From assembly GCA_042408535.1 (NCBI GenBank), contig JBHORA010000146.1:1-64000 (forward strand): DNA of 64,000 bases, in the 5' to 3' direction. The DNA comes from BPIH01 sp042408535. Lineage in GTDB: Bacteria; Chloroflexota; Limnocylindria; Limnocylindrales; CSP1-4. This document shows, in pieces, positions 35,702-44,276 of this stretch; the first letter of the stretch is position 1, and every line of letters begins with the position of its first letter. A program made the position numbers and the translations under genes. Below the pieces are notes generated by a model. The model was given only the letters and a program-made list of their open reading frames with translations. It had not been told where the DNA came from and ran no database searches.

Positions 35702-36901
35702 GTGAAGCGACGGCGATCACTGGCGATCCTCCTCGCCGTGGCTGGGGCTGCCGCCCGGGCCGTTGTCGTGCCGCTCGGCCTCGACTGGATCGCCCGGCGA
35801 CTCCTCGACGCTCCGCGGCGGCGCCCCGAGGAAGGGGCGCTTGCCGGCGCCCTCGAGCGCTTGGGCGGCGAGGTCGTCCGCCTCCGCTCCCGAGACGGGC
35901 TCCGGCTCTCGGCCCGCTGGTTGCCCGCCGTCACTCCGGCAGGCGAAGGGGCTCGTCCGACGGTTGCTGAGGTGGACGATGGCGGCCCGGGCGATCGGGA
36001 CCCGACGCTGGGCGGGTGGGAGCCGGAGCCCGATGAGGCGATCGTGGTCCTCCACGGCTGGTCGGGCTCGGTCGCGCCCGACCTCGTCGAGTACGGACCC
36101 TTCCTGCGCCGAACGGCGGGCGTCCTCGGTCTCGACTTCCGTGGCCACGGCGACTCCGACCCGGCGCCGACGACGTTCGGCCTTCGCGAGATCGAGGACG
36201 TGGCCGGGGCGCTCGGCTGGCTTGCCGAGCGCGGGGTTCGGCGGGTCTGTTTCTTCGGGACCTCCATGGGCGGGATGGCGGCCATCGCCTCGGCCGTCGT
36301 CTTCGGGGATGGCCGCCTCCTCGGCGCGGCGTCGGCGGCGGGTCCGCGCGCCTTTCGAAGGAGCGTGGCCGAGCTGGGAGTGGCCGACCCGGGCGTGGTG
36401 GGATCGGCGGCGATCGGACCTGCGGCGATCGAGTCGGCCGCGATCGGGTCGGGCGCGGCGCGAACGGCGGCGACCGGGCCGCGGATCTGCGGCATCGTTG
36501 CCGAGTCGGTGCCGCCCGAGCTTCGGGTCGTCGTCGCCCGACGTCTCTCGCTGCCCGGCGCCTCGTTCCTCGCCGGTCGGATCGTGGCTGCAGCTTCGGG
36601 GCGGCTCGGGGCCGATCTGCGCTCGGTGGAGCCGCGCCGGGTCGTCGGCCTCCTCGGGGACTGCCCCCTCTTCCTCATCGCCGGGACCGCCGACCGGACA
36701 CTGCCGATCGCCGCGGCGCGGCGCCTGGCCGAGGCGGCACCCGCGGGGACGGTGTGGTGGGAAGTCGAGGGCGCTGACCACGCCGGAGCGCACCGGCTCG
36801 TGCCGGGCGAGTACGAGGCCCGGGTCACGACCTTCCTCCGGCGGGCCTTTCGGGCGGCTCGAACAGGGGAGAGCGGCGGAGTCCGACCGACGAGCTCGTG
36901 A
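35702..36901 (+). CDS. Alpha/beta hydrolase, membrane- or secretion-targeted
   Basis: 399 aa. A basic start and hydrophobic stretch (about 6-30) look like a signal anchor. The alpha/beta hydrolase core shows AIVVLHGWSGS, the nucleophile elbow FGTSMGG, Asp in AGTADRTLP and His in VEGADHAGAH. An unusual Ala/Ile/Gly repeat (GSAAIGPAAIESAAIG) inserts near residue 240. The GTG at 35702 is chosen because it begins this anchor; longer readings into the stomatin gene give only low-complexity sequence. Substrate unknown. Confidence 0.75.
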   Translation: MKRRRSLAILLAVAGAAARAVVVPLGLDWIARRLLDAPRRRPEEGALAGALERLGGEVVRLRSRDGLRLSARWLPAVTPAGEGARPTVAEVDDGGPGDRDPTLGGWEPEPDEAIVVLHGWSGSVAPDLVEYGPFLRRTAGVLGLDFRGHGDSDPAPTTFGLREIEDVAGALGWLAERGVRRVCFFGTSMGGMAAIASAVVFGDGRLLGAASAAGPRAFRRSVAELGVADPGVVGSAAIGPAAIESAAIGSGAARTAATGPRICGIVAESVPPELRVVVARRLSLPGASFLAGRIVAAASGRLGADLRSVEPRRVVGLLGDCPLFLIAGTADRTLPIAAARRLAEAAPAGTVWWEVEGADHAGAHRLVPGEYEARVTTFLRRAFRAARTGESGGVRPTSS

Positions 36902-37024
36902 CCGGCGGGCTCTTGGTCGGCGGCTCGGACCTCGCGGCGACCCGAACGGGCGGGCTCCGAGTCGCCCGGCGCCGCCACGGAGTGGTGCCGTCGCGCACCA
37001 CCGCCGGGGCAGCAGCGGGGCCCC

Positions 37025-37030
37025 TATAAT
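37025..37030 (+). promoter_or_regulatory. -10 TATAAT upstream of the second REC-ParA gene
   Basis: A perfect TATAAT, 54 bases before the ATG at 37085. No clear TTGACA at the right distance. Confidence 0.55.
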
Positions 37031-37084
37031 CGCCGGACCGGCGATGCCAGCCGTCTCGGTCCGGAGGGTGTGCGAAGAACTCCC

Positions 37085-38251
37085 ATGACGAAGATCCTCG
37101 TCGTCGACGACGACCCGAACGTGCAGCGCCTGCTCCAGTACACGCTCAAGCAGGAGGGATACGACGTCGTCGTCGCCGGCGACGGTGCCGAGGGGATCCG
37201 GCTCTGGGGGACGGAGAGCCCGGCCCTCATCCTCCTCGACGTCATGCTGCCAAAGCTCGACGGCTACCAGGTGGCCACGAAGATCCGGACGGAAGAGGGC
37301 GAGGGCCGCCATGTCCCGATCATCATGCTCACGACCGACGGCGGGGTCGAGCAGCGGGTTCGGGGCCTCCGAGCCGGAGCCGACGATTACCTCATCAAGC
37401 CCTTCCACCCGGCCGAGCTCGTAGCCCGGATCCGGAGTCTCCTCGCCCGCTTCGCCTCCGACAAGGAAGTCGTCGGTCGACCGCCCCTCGGCCGGCTCCA
37501 CGTCTTCTACGGGGCGAAGGGCGGCGTCGGGACGACGACGCTCGCCATCAACGCCGCCATCGGCCTCCACCGCGAGCTCGGCCGCAAGGTCGTCCTCGTC
37601 GACGGCAACCTCCAGTTCGGCGACCATCGCGTCTTCCTCGACCTCGGCCTCGACCGAAAGAGCATCGTCGACGCCGTCTCGGCCCCGACGATCGATGCCG
37701 ATCTCATCCGACGGGTCCTCGTCCGCCACGAGTCGGGCATCGATCTCCTCCTCGCCCCGCCCCAGCCAGAGATGGCCGAGCTCGTGACCGACGCCCACAT
37801 CGGCCAGATCCTGACGATCCTCCGGAGCCTCTACGACTACGTCGTCGTCGACATCGACAAGCGCCTCGACGACTTCAACCTCCACATCCTCGACCAGGCC
37901 GAGGCGATCTTCGTCGTCATGACCGCCGATCTGTCGTGCCTGAAGAACGTCCGTCTCGTCCTCGAGACGGTCGGCCACCTGGGCTGGGAGGGTCACCGGG
38001 TCAAGCTCGTCCTGAACCGCTCGAACGCCTTCACCGGGATCACCGTTCGCAACGCCGAGAGCGCTCTGAAGCGGACGATCGAGTACCAGATCGTGAACGA
38101 GTACCGGGGCGCCATCAGCGCTCTCAACAGCGGGTCCCCCTTCGTGTTCACGAAGCCCGACAGCCCCCTCGGGCGCTCGGTCCTCGACTTCGTTCGCCGG
38201 GTCGACAAGACCGCCCTCCCGGCCGGCGAACTGGCCCCGACGAGTCGCTGA
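37085..38251 (+). CDS. CpaE-type fusion: receiver domain plus ParA/MinD ATPase (copy 2)
   Basis: 388 aa. The receiver is canonical (DDD at 8-10, D52, T83/84 region, K105 in LIKPF). The ATPase domain begins near 138 and its P-loop is KGGVGTTT at 145-152: the signature lysine is kept but the usual GKT lysine is Thr, as in several CpaE proteins. VVVDIDKRLDDFNLHILDQAE is the Walker B region. It is the mirror image of copy 1, which has a full P-loop but a degenerate receiver. Role probably in positioning a pilus or another polar structure. Confidence 0.85.
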   Translation: MTKILVVDDDPNVQRLLQYTLKQEGYDVVVAGDGAEGIRLWGTESPALILLDVMLPKLDGYQVATKIRTEEGEGRHVPIIMLTTDGGVEQRVRGLRAGADDYLIKPFHPAELVARIRSLLARFASDKEVVGRPPLGRLHVFYGAKGGVGTTTLAINAAIGLHRELGRKVVLVDGNLQFGDHRVFLDLGLDRKSIVDAVSAPTIDADLIRRVLVRHESGIDLLLAPPQPEMAELVTDAHIGQILTILRSLYDYVVVDIDKRLDDFNLHILDQAEAIFVVMTADLSCLKNVRLVLETVGHLGWEGHRVKLVLNRSNAFTGITVRNAESALKRTIEYQIVNEYRGAISALNSGSPFVFTKPDSPLGRSVLDFVRRVDKTALPAGELAPTSR

Positions 38252-38377
38252 GGGAGGACCGAGGGCCTCCTCCGTTCGATCGCTGCGATCCGGTCCTTCG
38301 GTTCTCGGGGGTTCTCGGGGTCCGGTGGCGGGGGCTGGCCCCGATCCGCATGTAAGCCGCTGCTACGTGCCTACTCG

Positions 38378-38383
38378 TACCGT
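38378..38383 (+). promoter_or_regulatory. Leaderless-type -10 TACCGT for comM
   Basis: TACCGT ends six bases before the GTG at 38390. Confidence 0.45.
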
Positions 38384-38389
38384 GGCAGC

Positions 38390-39934
38390 GTGTTCGCCAC
38401 CCTCCTCTCGGCCACCGTCCACGGTCTCGCCGGACGGGTCGTTCGGGTCGAGGTCGATGTCGCCTCGGGGCTCCCGAGCTTCACCATCGTCGGTCTGCCA
38501 GACACCGCCCTCGCCGAGGCACGGGAGCGGGTCAGGGGCGCCATCCGGAACTCCGGCTTCGAGTTTCCGGCTCGCCGCCTGACGGTCAACCTCGCCCCGG
38601 CCGACGTCCCGAAAGCGGGAGCTGGCCTCGACCTGCCGATCGCGATCGGGATCCTCGTCGCCTCCGATCAGATCCGGGTGGGCGGCCGCTGGGCCCTCGT
38701 CGGCGAGCTGTCCCTCGGCGGCGAGATCCGGCGCGTTCGGGGAACCCTCCCCATCGTCGCCGCGCTCGTCCGCTACGGAGCCCGGCGGATCCTCGTCGCC
38801 GCCGAGGCCGCGGAGGAGGGGCGGCTCGTTCCCGACGCAGAGATCGTCGCCGCCGCGACCCTCGGCGAGGCGGCGGCCCTCCTCGATGGTCGCCGTCGGG
38901 GCCGGGTCGTCGCGCCCGGTCGGGTCGACCTCGTCCCGCAGGAGGCGCCGCCCGTGGCCGACGTGGACGACGACGTCCCGGATCTGGCCGAGGTCCGAGG
39001 CCAGCTCGAGGCGCGCCGGGCCCTCGAGATCGCCCTCGCCGGCGGCCACGGGATCCTCCTCGTCGGGCCGCCCGGGGCGGGCAAGACCCTCCTCGCCCGA
39101 ACGGTCCCCGGTCTCCTGCCTCCCCTCGAGCCCGAGGAAGCCGTCCTGGCGACGACGATCGAGTCGGTAGCGAGCGAGGTGCCGGTCCGGGCGCTCCTCC
39201 GTCGGCGGCCCTTCCGGGCGCCGCACCACACGAGCTCGTACGCGGCCATCGTCGGCGGCGGCCCGAACCTCTCGCCGGGCGAGGTGACGCGCGCCTCGGC
39301 GGGGGTGCTCGTCCTCGACGAGCTCGCCGAGTTCGGCCGGGACGTTCTCGAGGCGCTGCGGGAACCCCTCGAGGAGGGTCGGATCACGATCAGCCGGGCG
39401 GGGCGCTCGGCGACCTTCCCGGCTCGTTTCCTCCTCATCGCAGCGACGAACCCATGCCCATGCGGGTGGGCCGGAACCGACCACCCCGGCTGTAGCTGCG
39501 GCCCGGGCCTGCCAGATCGCTACCTCGCTCGCCTCTCGGGGCCCCTTCGCGACCGGATCGATCTCTGGGTCGAGATGGCCCCGGTACGACCGTCTGAGCT
39601 CCTTCTCGGCCCGCCGCCCGAAGACTCGGCCACGGTCGCCGAACGGATCGCCGCCGCCCGGGCGCACCAGATCCGGCTCCGCGGCGTCCTGAACGGCCGC
39701 CTCGCCGGGCGGCGGCTTCGGGCCGCCTGCCACCTCGATCGGGAAGCTCGGCAGCGGGTCGTCGAGTTGGCCGTCCTCGAGGGTGCCTCTGCTCGGGGGA
39801 CGGAACGCCTCCTGCGGGTGGCTCGAACCATCGCCGACCTCGCTGCCTCCGAGCGGGTCGAGGCGCACCACATCGAGGAGGCCGCCCGGTTCCGGGGTCG
39901 TCTCCCTCGAGCTCACCTGGCGAAGGTCGGCTGA
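38390..39934 (+). CDS. comM: ComM/YifB-family AAA+ (Mg-chelatase-like) ATPase
   Basis: 514 aa. In natural transformation ComM is a branch-migration helicase. An N-terminal Lon-S5-like domain (about 1-170, VDVASGLPSFTIVGLPDTAL) is followed by the AAA+ core with Walker A GPPGAGKTLLA, Walker B VLVLDELAEF, and RFLLIAATNPCPCG, and a C-terminal Mg-chelatase domain with CxCG pairs (CPCG, CSCG). The next gene is dprA, the usual partner. GTG start supported by the TACCGT hexamer. Confidence 0.93.
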   Translation: MFATLLSATVHGLAGRVVRVEVDVASGLPSFTIVGLPDTALAEARERVRGAIRNSGFEFPARRLTVNLAPADVPKAGAGLDLPIAIGILVASDQIRVGGRWALVGELSLGGEIRRVRGTLPIVAALVRYGARRILVAAEAAEEGRLVPDAEIVAAATLGEAAALLDGRRRGRVVAPGRVDLVPQEAPPVADVDDDVPDLAEVRGQLEARRALEIALAGGHGILLVGPPGAGKTLLARTVPGLLPPLEPEEAVLATTIESVASEVPVRALLRRRPFRAPHHTSSYAAIVGGGPNLSPGEVTRASAGVLVLDELAEFGRDVLEALREPLEEGRITISRAGRSATFPARFLLIAATNPCPCGWAGTDHPGCSCGPGLPDRYLARLSGPLRDRIDLWVEMAPVRPSELLLGPPPEDSATVAERIAAARAHQIRLRGVLNGRLAGRRLRAACHLDREARQRVVELAVLEGASARGTERLLRVARTIADLAASERVEAHHIEEAARFRGRLPRAHLAKVG

Positions 39935-39938
39935 GGCG

Positions 39939-41369
39939 ATGATCGGGGTCGGCCGCCTCGGTCCTCGACGGACGGAGGAGGAACTCGGGCTGTGGGGTGA
40001 CCCGCGGGCTCGGGTGGGGGTCGAGGCCGACTCGAACGCGGCGGCGGCCAACGGAACGAGTGGCTGCCTCGCTTCTGCGCCTTCTCGTCCTAGCTTGACG
40101 GGTTCACCTTCCGGCGACGTCGAGCCTCTCACGAACCGTGGGGCCGAGGGATGGGGCGGTCGCTTCGAGCCATCGGCCGACCCTCCCCGACTCCACGCCG
40201 AACGCCGGGCCTGGGTCGTCCTCGCCTCGGTACCGAGTCTCGGGCCGGCGACGGCGGCCACCCTCGTCCGGGTTGTCGGCTCGGCTCGCGCCGTCGTCGA
40301 GATCGCTCTCGGTTCCGAGGGGGCGAAGGAGCTGGCTGGCCTCGTGGCCCCGTCGGATGCGTTCCGGGCCGGGGAGCCGATCCTGGAGCCGAGTGTCGCG
40401 ACGGCGATCGCCGAAGCGGCTCGCTCAGCCTCCTCGCTCCTGGCGGCTGTCGAGGCGGCCGGTCTCGAGGTCCTCGTCATCGACGACCCGCGCTACCCGG
40501 CCCGCCTTCGGGCCATCGAGCTGCCACCGCCGGTCCTGTTCGTTCGCGGCGACCCGGGCGTCCTCGAGGCCGAGCGGAGCGTCGCCGTCGTCGGCACGCG
40601 ACGGCCGACGGACGCGGGCCGGAGATTCGCGGCTGCCCTGGCGGGGGCGCTCGTGCGTTGCGAGGCCGTCGTCGTCTCGGGTCTCGCCATCGGGATCGAC
40701 GGGGCGGCCCACGCGGCGACGATCGCCGAGGGAGGGCAGACGATCGCCGTGCTCGCGGGCGGCCATGGTCGGCTCTATCCGCGCTCTCATGTCGCCCTGG
40801 CCGAAGAGGTCGTCGCCTCGGGCGGAGCCCTCGTCAGCGAGCTGCCGCCGGGGGTCGCTCCGACACGCTGGCAGTTTCCGCGCCGGAACCGGATCATCAG
40901 CGGCCTCGCCGAGGCGACGGTCGTCGTCGAGGCCGCGCCGGGAAGCGGGGCGCTCGTCACCGCGGCTTGGGCCCTCGAGCAGGGGCGAGAGTGCTTCCTC
41001 GTGCCCGGCGCCATCGGTGCCCGGGCGAGCGCCGGCTGCCTCGCCTTCCTCCGGGAACACCACGGTGTCGCCCGGATCGTGGCCGGCATCCCCGAGCTCC
41101 TCGACGACCTCGGCTTCGGTCGCCCGCGTCGCCGACCCGGCCGACCGTCCCGAGCGGCGATCCTCGCCAGTCTCGGCGCCACCGAGCGGGCCGTCGCCGC
41201 CGTCGTCGTCGAGGGTGCCATCGGGGTGGACGGGATCGTCGCCGCAACCGGTCTGCCGGTGGCGAGCGTTCTTGGGGCGATCTCGCTCCTAGAAGCCCGG
41301 GGTCTCGTCGGTTCGGGCTACGGCCGATACTGGCCGATCGGTCAGCTGGCGAGCGCGGCCGCCCGGTGA
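39939..41369 (+). CDS. dprA: DNA-processing protein DprA
   Basis: 476 aa. Protects incoming single-stranded DNA and loads RecA. The Rossmann core shows VAVVGTRRPTDAGRRFA, VVSGLAIGIDGAAHAATI, AVLAGGHGRLYP and FPRRNRIISGLAEATVVVEA. A C-terminal winged-helix-like domain follows (about 405-470). The N-terminal 90 residues before the HhH-like region are low-complexity. The ATG is five bases after comM. Confidence 0.92.
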   Translation: MIGVGRLGPRRTEEELGLWGDPRARVGVEADSNAAAANGTSGCLASAPSRPSLTGSPSGDVEPLTNRGAEGWGGRFEPSADPPRLHAERRAWVVLASVPSLGPATAATLVRVVGSARAVVEIALGSEGAKELAGLVAPSDAFRAGEPILEPSVATAIAEAARSASSLLAAVEAAGLEVLVIDDPRYPARLRAIELPPPVLFVRGDPGVLEAERSVAVVGTRRPTDAGRRFAAALAGALVRCEAVVVSGLAIGIDGAAHAATIAEGGQTIAVLAGGHGRLYPRSHVALAEEVVASGGALVSELPPGVAPTRWQFPRRNRIISGLAEATVVVEAAPGSGALVTAAWALEQGRECFLVPGAIGARASAGCLAFLREHHGVARIVAGIPELLDDLGFGRPRRRPGRPSRAAILASLGATERAVAAVVVEGAIGVDGIVAATGLPVASVLGAISLLEARGLVGSGYGRYWPIGQLASAAAR

Positions 41370-41960
41370 GGGGATCGGCCGGAGACGAGGCCGGGGGCAG
41401 CGTCGCTTCGGGCGCAGTTCGGGAGCACCGCTCGCCCCTCGGGGCGGATCGGCCCCGCGGGCGAGGCCCGCGCTGCCTGCCCTGCCCAGCCTTGGCGACC
41501 CCGGCCGCCCCCACCCCCCGAGAGGTGCCGGTCCTGGCGCGCCCCCTTGCGCACCTCCTCGGACCATCCCGCCCTCGCGCCGGCACACCGCGGCGCTACA
41601 GCTTCCCGCCGTACATCCTGCGCACCTCCTCGGACCATCCCTCCCTCGCGCCGGCACGCCGCGGCGCTACAGCTTCCCGCCGTACATCCTGCGCACCTCC
41701 TCGGACCATCCCGCCCTCGCCGCAGGCTCGGGCCGGGGCGTGACTCTCGGGGGCGAGGCGGGAGCGGGGCGGGCGAGAAGCGGCTCGGGGCAGAGGGCCG
41801 GAGAGAGGCGCGGCCTGGTGCAGAAGGCGCAGGAGAGGCTGCTGAGCTGGCGCGGAGCACCCCAGGCGTGGTACCCTGCCGCCGTCCCGGCGGCGCCCCG
41901 ACCGGGTCGCAGACAGCCCCACGACGCCATCGACCCCAGCGAGGAGCCAGGAGACTGTCA
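41370..41960. other. 591-base intergenic region between dprA and the CAP protein gene
   Basis: No supported gene. It contains the 71-bp tandem repeat at 41549-41720 and a TACCCT -10-like hexamer at 41872-41877, 84 bases before the CAP-protein start. Short minus-strand frames across the repeat look like repeated copies of one tail ending MYGGKL, and are not credible genes by themselves. Confidence 0.6.
41549..41720. repeat. 71-bp tandem repeat, about 2.4 copies
   Basis: Units begin with GCGCACCTCCTCGGACC at 41549, 41620 and 41691. The first two full units (41549-41619 and 41620-41690) differ at about two positions, and the third is a 30-base partial copy. On the minus strand each unit has a GGAGG-like stretch followed by ATG and a seven-codon frame (MYGGKL then stop). 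Confidence 0.85.
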
Positions 41961-43646
41961 TTGCGAAAACTCGCCGCGGCTGCGCTCGCCGTCCCTGTCG
42001 TCATCGTCGTCTACGCGACGACCCTCCTCCGCCGCTCCATCGCCCTCCGAATCGGCCTCGCCCTCGGCGGCGGCGCCCTCCTTGGCCTTGGCATCGTCGC
42101 CGCCCTGTCGTCCACGCCGGCACGGGTGGCCGCACGACCGGCAACGACGCCGGCCCCACTCCCGGAGGCTGCCTTCACGACCCAGGTCCAGCTCGGGATG
42201 GCGACCGATGGTGCCCTCACCGTCGTCTTCAGTCGCCCCATGGACCCGGCCTCGGTGGCGGCGGCCCTCGAGATCACGCCCCCGGCCAGCCTCAGTCTCT
42301 CCTGGAACGCGACGTTCACCGAACTGAGCGTCCGCCCAGCGGCGGCCTGGGAGCCGTCGACGTACTACACCCTCACCATCGGCAGCGGTGCCCGCGACCA
42401 GACGGGGAGTCCCCTCGCCGAACCCGTCCGCCAGGCCTTCGTCGTCCGGCCATCGACGATTGGGCGGATCGTCGCCACGGGAACCGTCGGCGAGCGGATC
42501 CGCCTCGACTCCGACATCACCTTCGCCTTCGATCGACCCGTCGACCTTGGGAGCCTCGCCCCGGCGCTCCGGATCACGCCCGCCATCGAGGGCCGCTTCG
42601 TCCTCCCCGACGGGAGCGAGCTCTCGACAGTGGATTTCGTCGAGGGGGTCCGTGGTCGAACCGCCGATCGCCTCGTCTTCCGACCCGACGGCCTTCTCGC
42701 CCCCGACACGACGTACCGCTTCGCCGTTGAGGGAACCGTCCGAGACGCCGAAGGAGCGCCGGTGGGGACCGTCGCGCCCCTCGAGGTTCGGACCGTCGCC
42801 GCCCCAACCGTCGTCCGCTTCCGACCCCGGAACGGGACGACGGGCGTCGACCGGGCCGCGGACGTCTCGGTCCGCTTCAGTCAGGCCATGGATCGGGCCT
42901 CGACGACGCCTGCCTTCAGCATCACCGTCGACGGGCGACGAGTCGATGGCACCCGCCGCTGGGCCGAGGGCGACACCGTCCTCGTCGTCGATCTCGCCGC
43001 CGATCTGCCCTACGGAGCAACGGTCGTCCTCGCCGTCGGCCCGACTGCCCACTCGGCCGTCGGGGCGCCCCTCGCCGCCCCCGCGCAGGCCACCTTCACC
43101 GTCGAGCCGAGCCCGACGCCGCCGCCAGCGCGGACGACGACCCGGACGAGCAGCTCGAGCGGCGGTTCGTCGGCTTCCGGTGGGAGCGGCGCGGCGTCGT
43201 GGTACGCCGTCGAGACGTACTACTTCCGGCTCCTCAATTGCACCCGAACCGGGGGCGTCGTGAGCTCGAGCGGCGGCTGCTCCGGGGCCGGGTCGGGTCC
43301 CCTCCGGCCGTTCCTTCTCGACGCGGGGATCAGCTCGAAGGTCGCCCGGCCGTATGCGAAGCTTCTCGCCACCCGGAATATCTGCAGCCACTTCGCCGAC
43401 GGCGATCCGGGCGATCGGCTCCGCCGAGCGGGCTATCTCAACTACGTCTGGGCCGAGAATGTCGGCTGTCGATCGGGCGACCCGTACGCCGCCGTCCTCG
43501 GTAGTCACCTCTTCTTCCAGGCCGAGGAGCCGACGAACGGCGGTCACTGGCGGAACATGATGAACCCCGCCTACGACCGGGTCGGGATCGGCGTCTGGGT
43601 TTCGAGCGGCCGGGTCCGGCTCGTCGTGGACTTCTACCATCCGTGA
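41961..43646 (+). CDS. Secreted/anchored CAP-domain protein with Ig-like domains
   Basis: 561 aa. N-terminal basic residues and two hydrophobic stretches (about 4-20 and 27-46) suggest a membrane anchor. Residues 65-370 contain about three repeats of SbsA/Big_5-type Ig-like domains (for example VVFSRPMDPASVAAALEITPP and VSVRFSQAMDRASTTPAF). A Ser/Gly linker follows, then a CAP/SCP domain: CSHFADGDPGDR, WAENVGC and NGGHWRNMMNPAYDRVGIG hold the conserved His/Glu/His pattern. CAP proteins act in envelope or host interactions, with unknown chemistry. TTG start with AGGAG seven bases upstream. Confidence 0.85.
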   Translation: MRKLAAAALAVPVVIVVYATTLLRRSIALRIGLALGGGALLGLGIVAALSSTPARVAARPATTPAPLPEAAFTTQVQLGMATDGALTVVFSRPMDPASVAAALEITPPASLSLSWNATFTELSVRPAAAWEPSTYYTLTIGSGARDQTGSPLAEPVRQAFVVRPSTIGRIVATGTVGERIRLDSDITFAFDRPVDLGSLAPALRITPAIEGRFVLPDGSELSTVDFVEGVRGRTADRLVFRPDGLLAPDTTYRFAVEGTVRDAEGAPVGTVAPLEVRTVAAPTVVRFRPRNGTTGVDRAADVSVRFSQAMDRASTTPAFSITVDGRRVDGTRRWAEGDTVLVVDLAADLPYGATVVLAVGPTAHSAVGAPLAAPAQATFTVEPSPTPPPARTTTRTSSSSGGSSASGGSGAASWYAVETYYFRLLNCTRTGGVVSSSGGCSGAGSGPLRPFLLDAGISSKVARPYAKLLATRNICSHFADGDPGDRLRRAGYLNYVWAENVGCRSGDPYAAVLGSHLFFQAEEPTNGGHWRNMMNPAYDRVGIGVWVSSGRVRLVVDFYHP

Positions 43647-43799
43647 GGGCCGCCACGCATCCCTGACGGCTGCCACGCCACCGGCGCGGTCGGCTCCGGC
43701 CCGCGGAGGAACACGACACGCTCCGCTCGGTTCGCCCGAGCCTCGTGCCGGCCGGCGGGGTTGGCGGAGGCGGGTCTCCAGGACGAACGGAACCCGCCG

Positions 43800-44192
43800 A
43801 TGGACGAACGGGGGGCTGACGATGGACCTGGCGAACGCCAGAGTCGGAGCGTGATCCGGAACGCGATCCTCCACCTGACAAACGAGCAGCCCCTCCTCGT
43901 CGACCTCTTCGAGCCGCCGCGACCCGACGATGTCTCCCTCGTCTGCACGAACCTCCGCCAGCTGAACGGCCAGGGGCCGATCTTCGTCGAGCGGAGCGAC
44001 TCGATCTTCGTTTTCCCCTACGGTCAGATCCGCTTCCTCGAGGTACCGGCCGCGGCCACGGAGGTGGCGGCCGACTACCGACCACCCGGCGCGACAGAGC
44101 GCGCCAATCCAAAGGACCTTCCCGGCGCCACCGAAGGGACCGACGAGCTCGAGCTCGACCCCGCCTTCCTCGAGCGGATCCGGGACCTCTGA
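43800..44192 (+). CDS. Small protein of unknown function
   Basis: 130 aa. The central part (about 18-85) looks structured, with SVIRNAILHLTNEQPLLVDLF, an FVERSDSIFVFPYGQIRFLEV strand pair, and acidic flanks. It resembles a small beta-barrel (PilZ- or LSm-like) but I cannot assign a family. The ATG at 43800 was chosen; an in-frame TTG at 43761 is the alternative. It lies between the CAP gene and topA. Confidence 0.65.
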   Translation: MDERGADDGPGERQSRSVIRNAILHLTNEQPLLVDLFEPPRPDDVSLVCTNLRQLNGQGPIFVERSDSIFVFPYGQIRFLEVPAAATEVAADYRPPGATERANPKDLPGATEGTDELELDPAFLERIRDL

Positions 44193-44262
44193 CGGTGCGT
44201 CGGGCCTCCACCGAAGGCGTCCCCTTCCCCGGCGCGTAAGCGGACGCCGAGGGGGCCGGTGC

Positions 44263-44268
44263 TAGACT
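44263..44268 (+). promoter_or_regulatory. Leaderless-type -10 TAGACT for topA
   Basis: TAGACT ends eight bases before the ATG at 44277. Confidence 0.5.
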
Positions 44269-44276
44269 CCCCGGCG

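Noticed and set aside
41290..41960. Short minus-strand frames in the dprA-CAP gap
   Set aside because: They are built from the 71-bp tandem repeat and have no independent coding signal.
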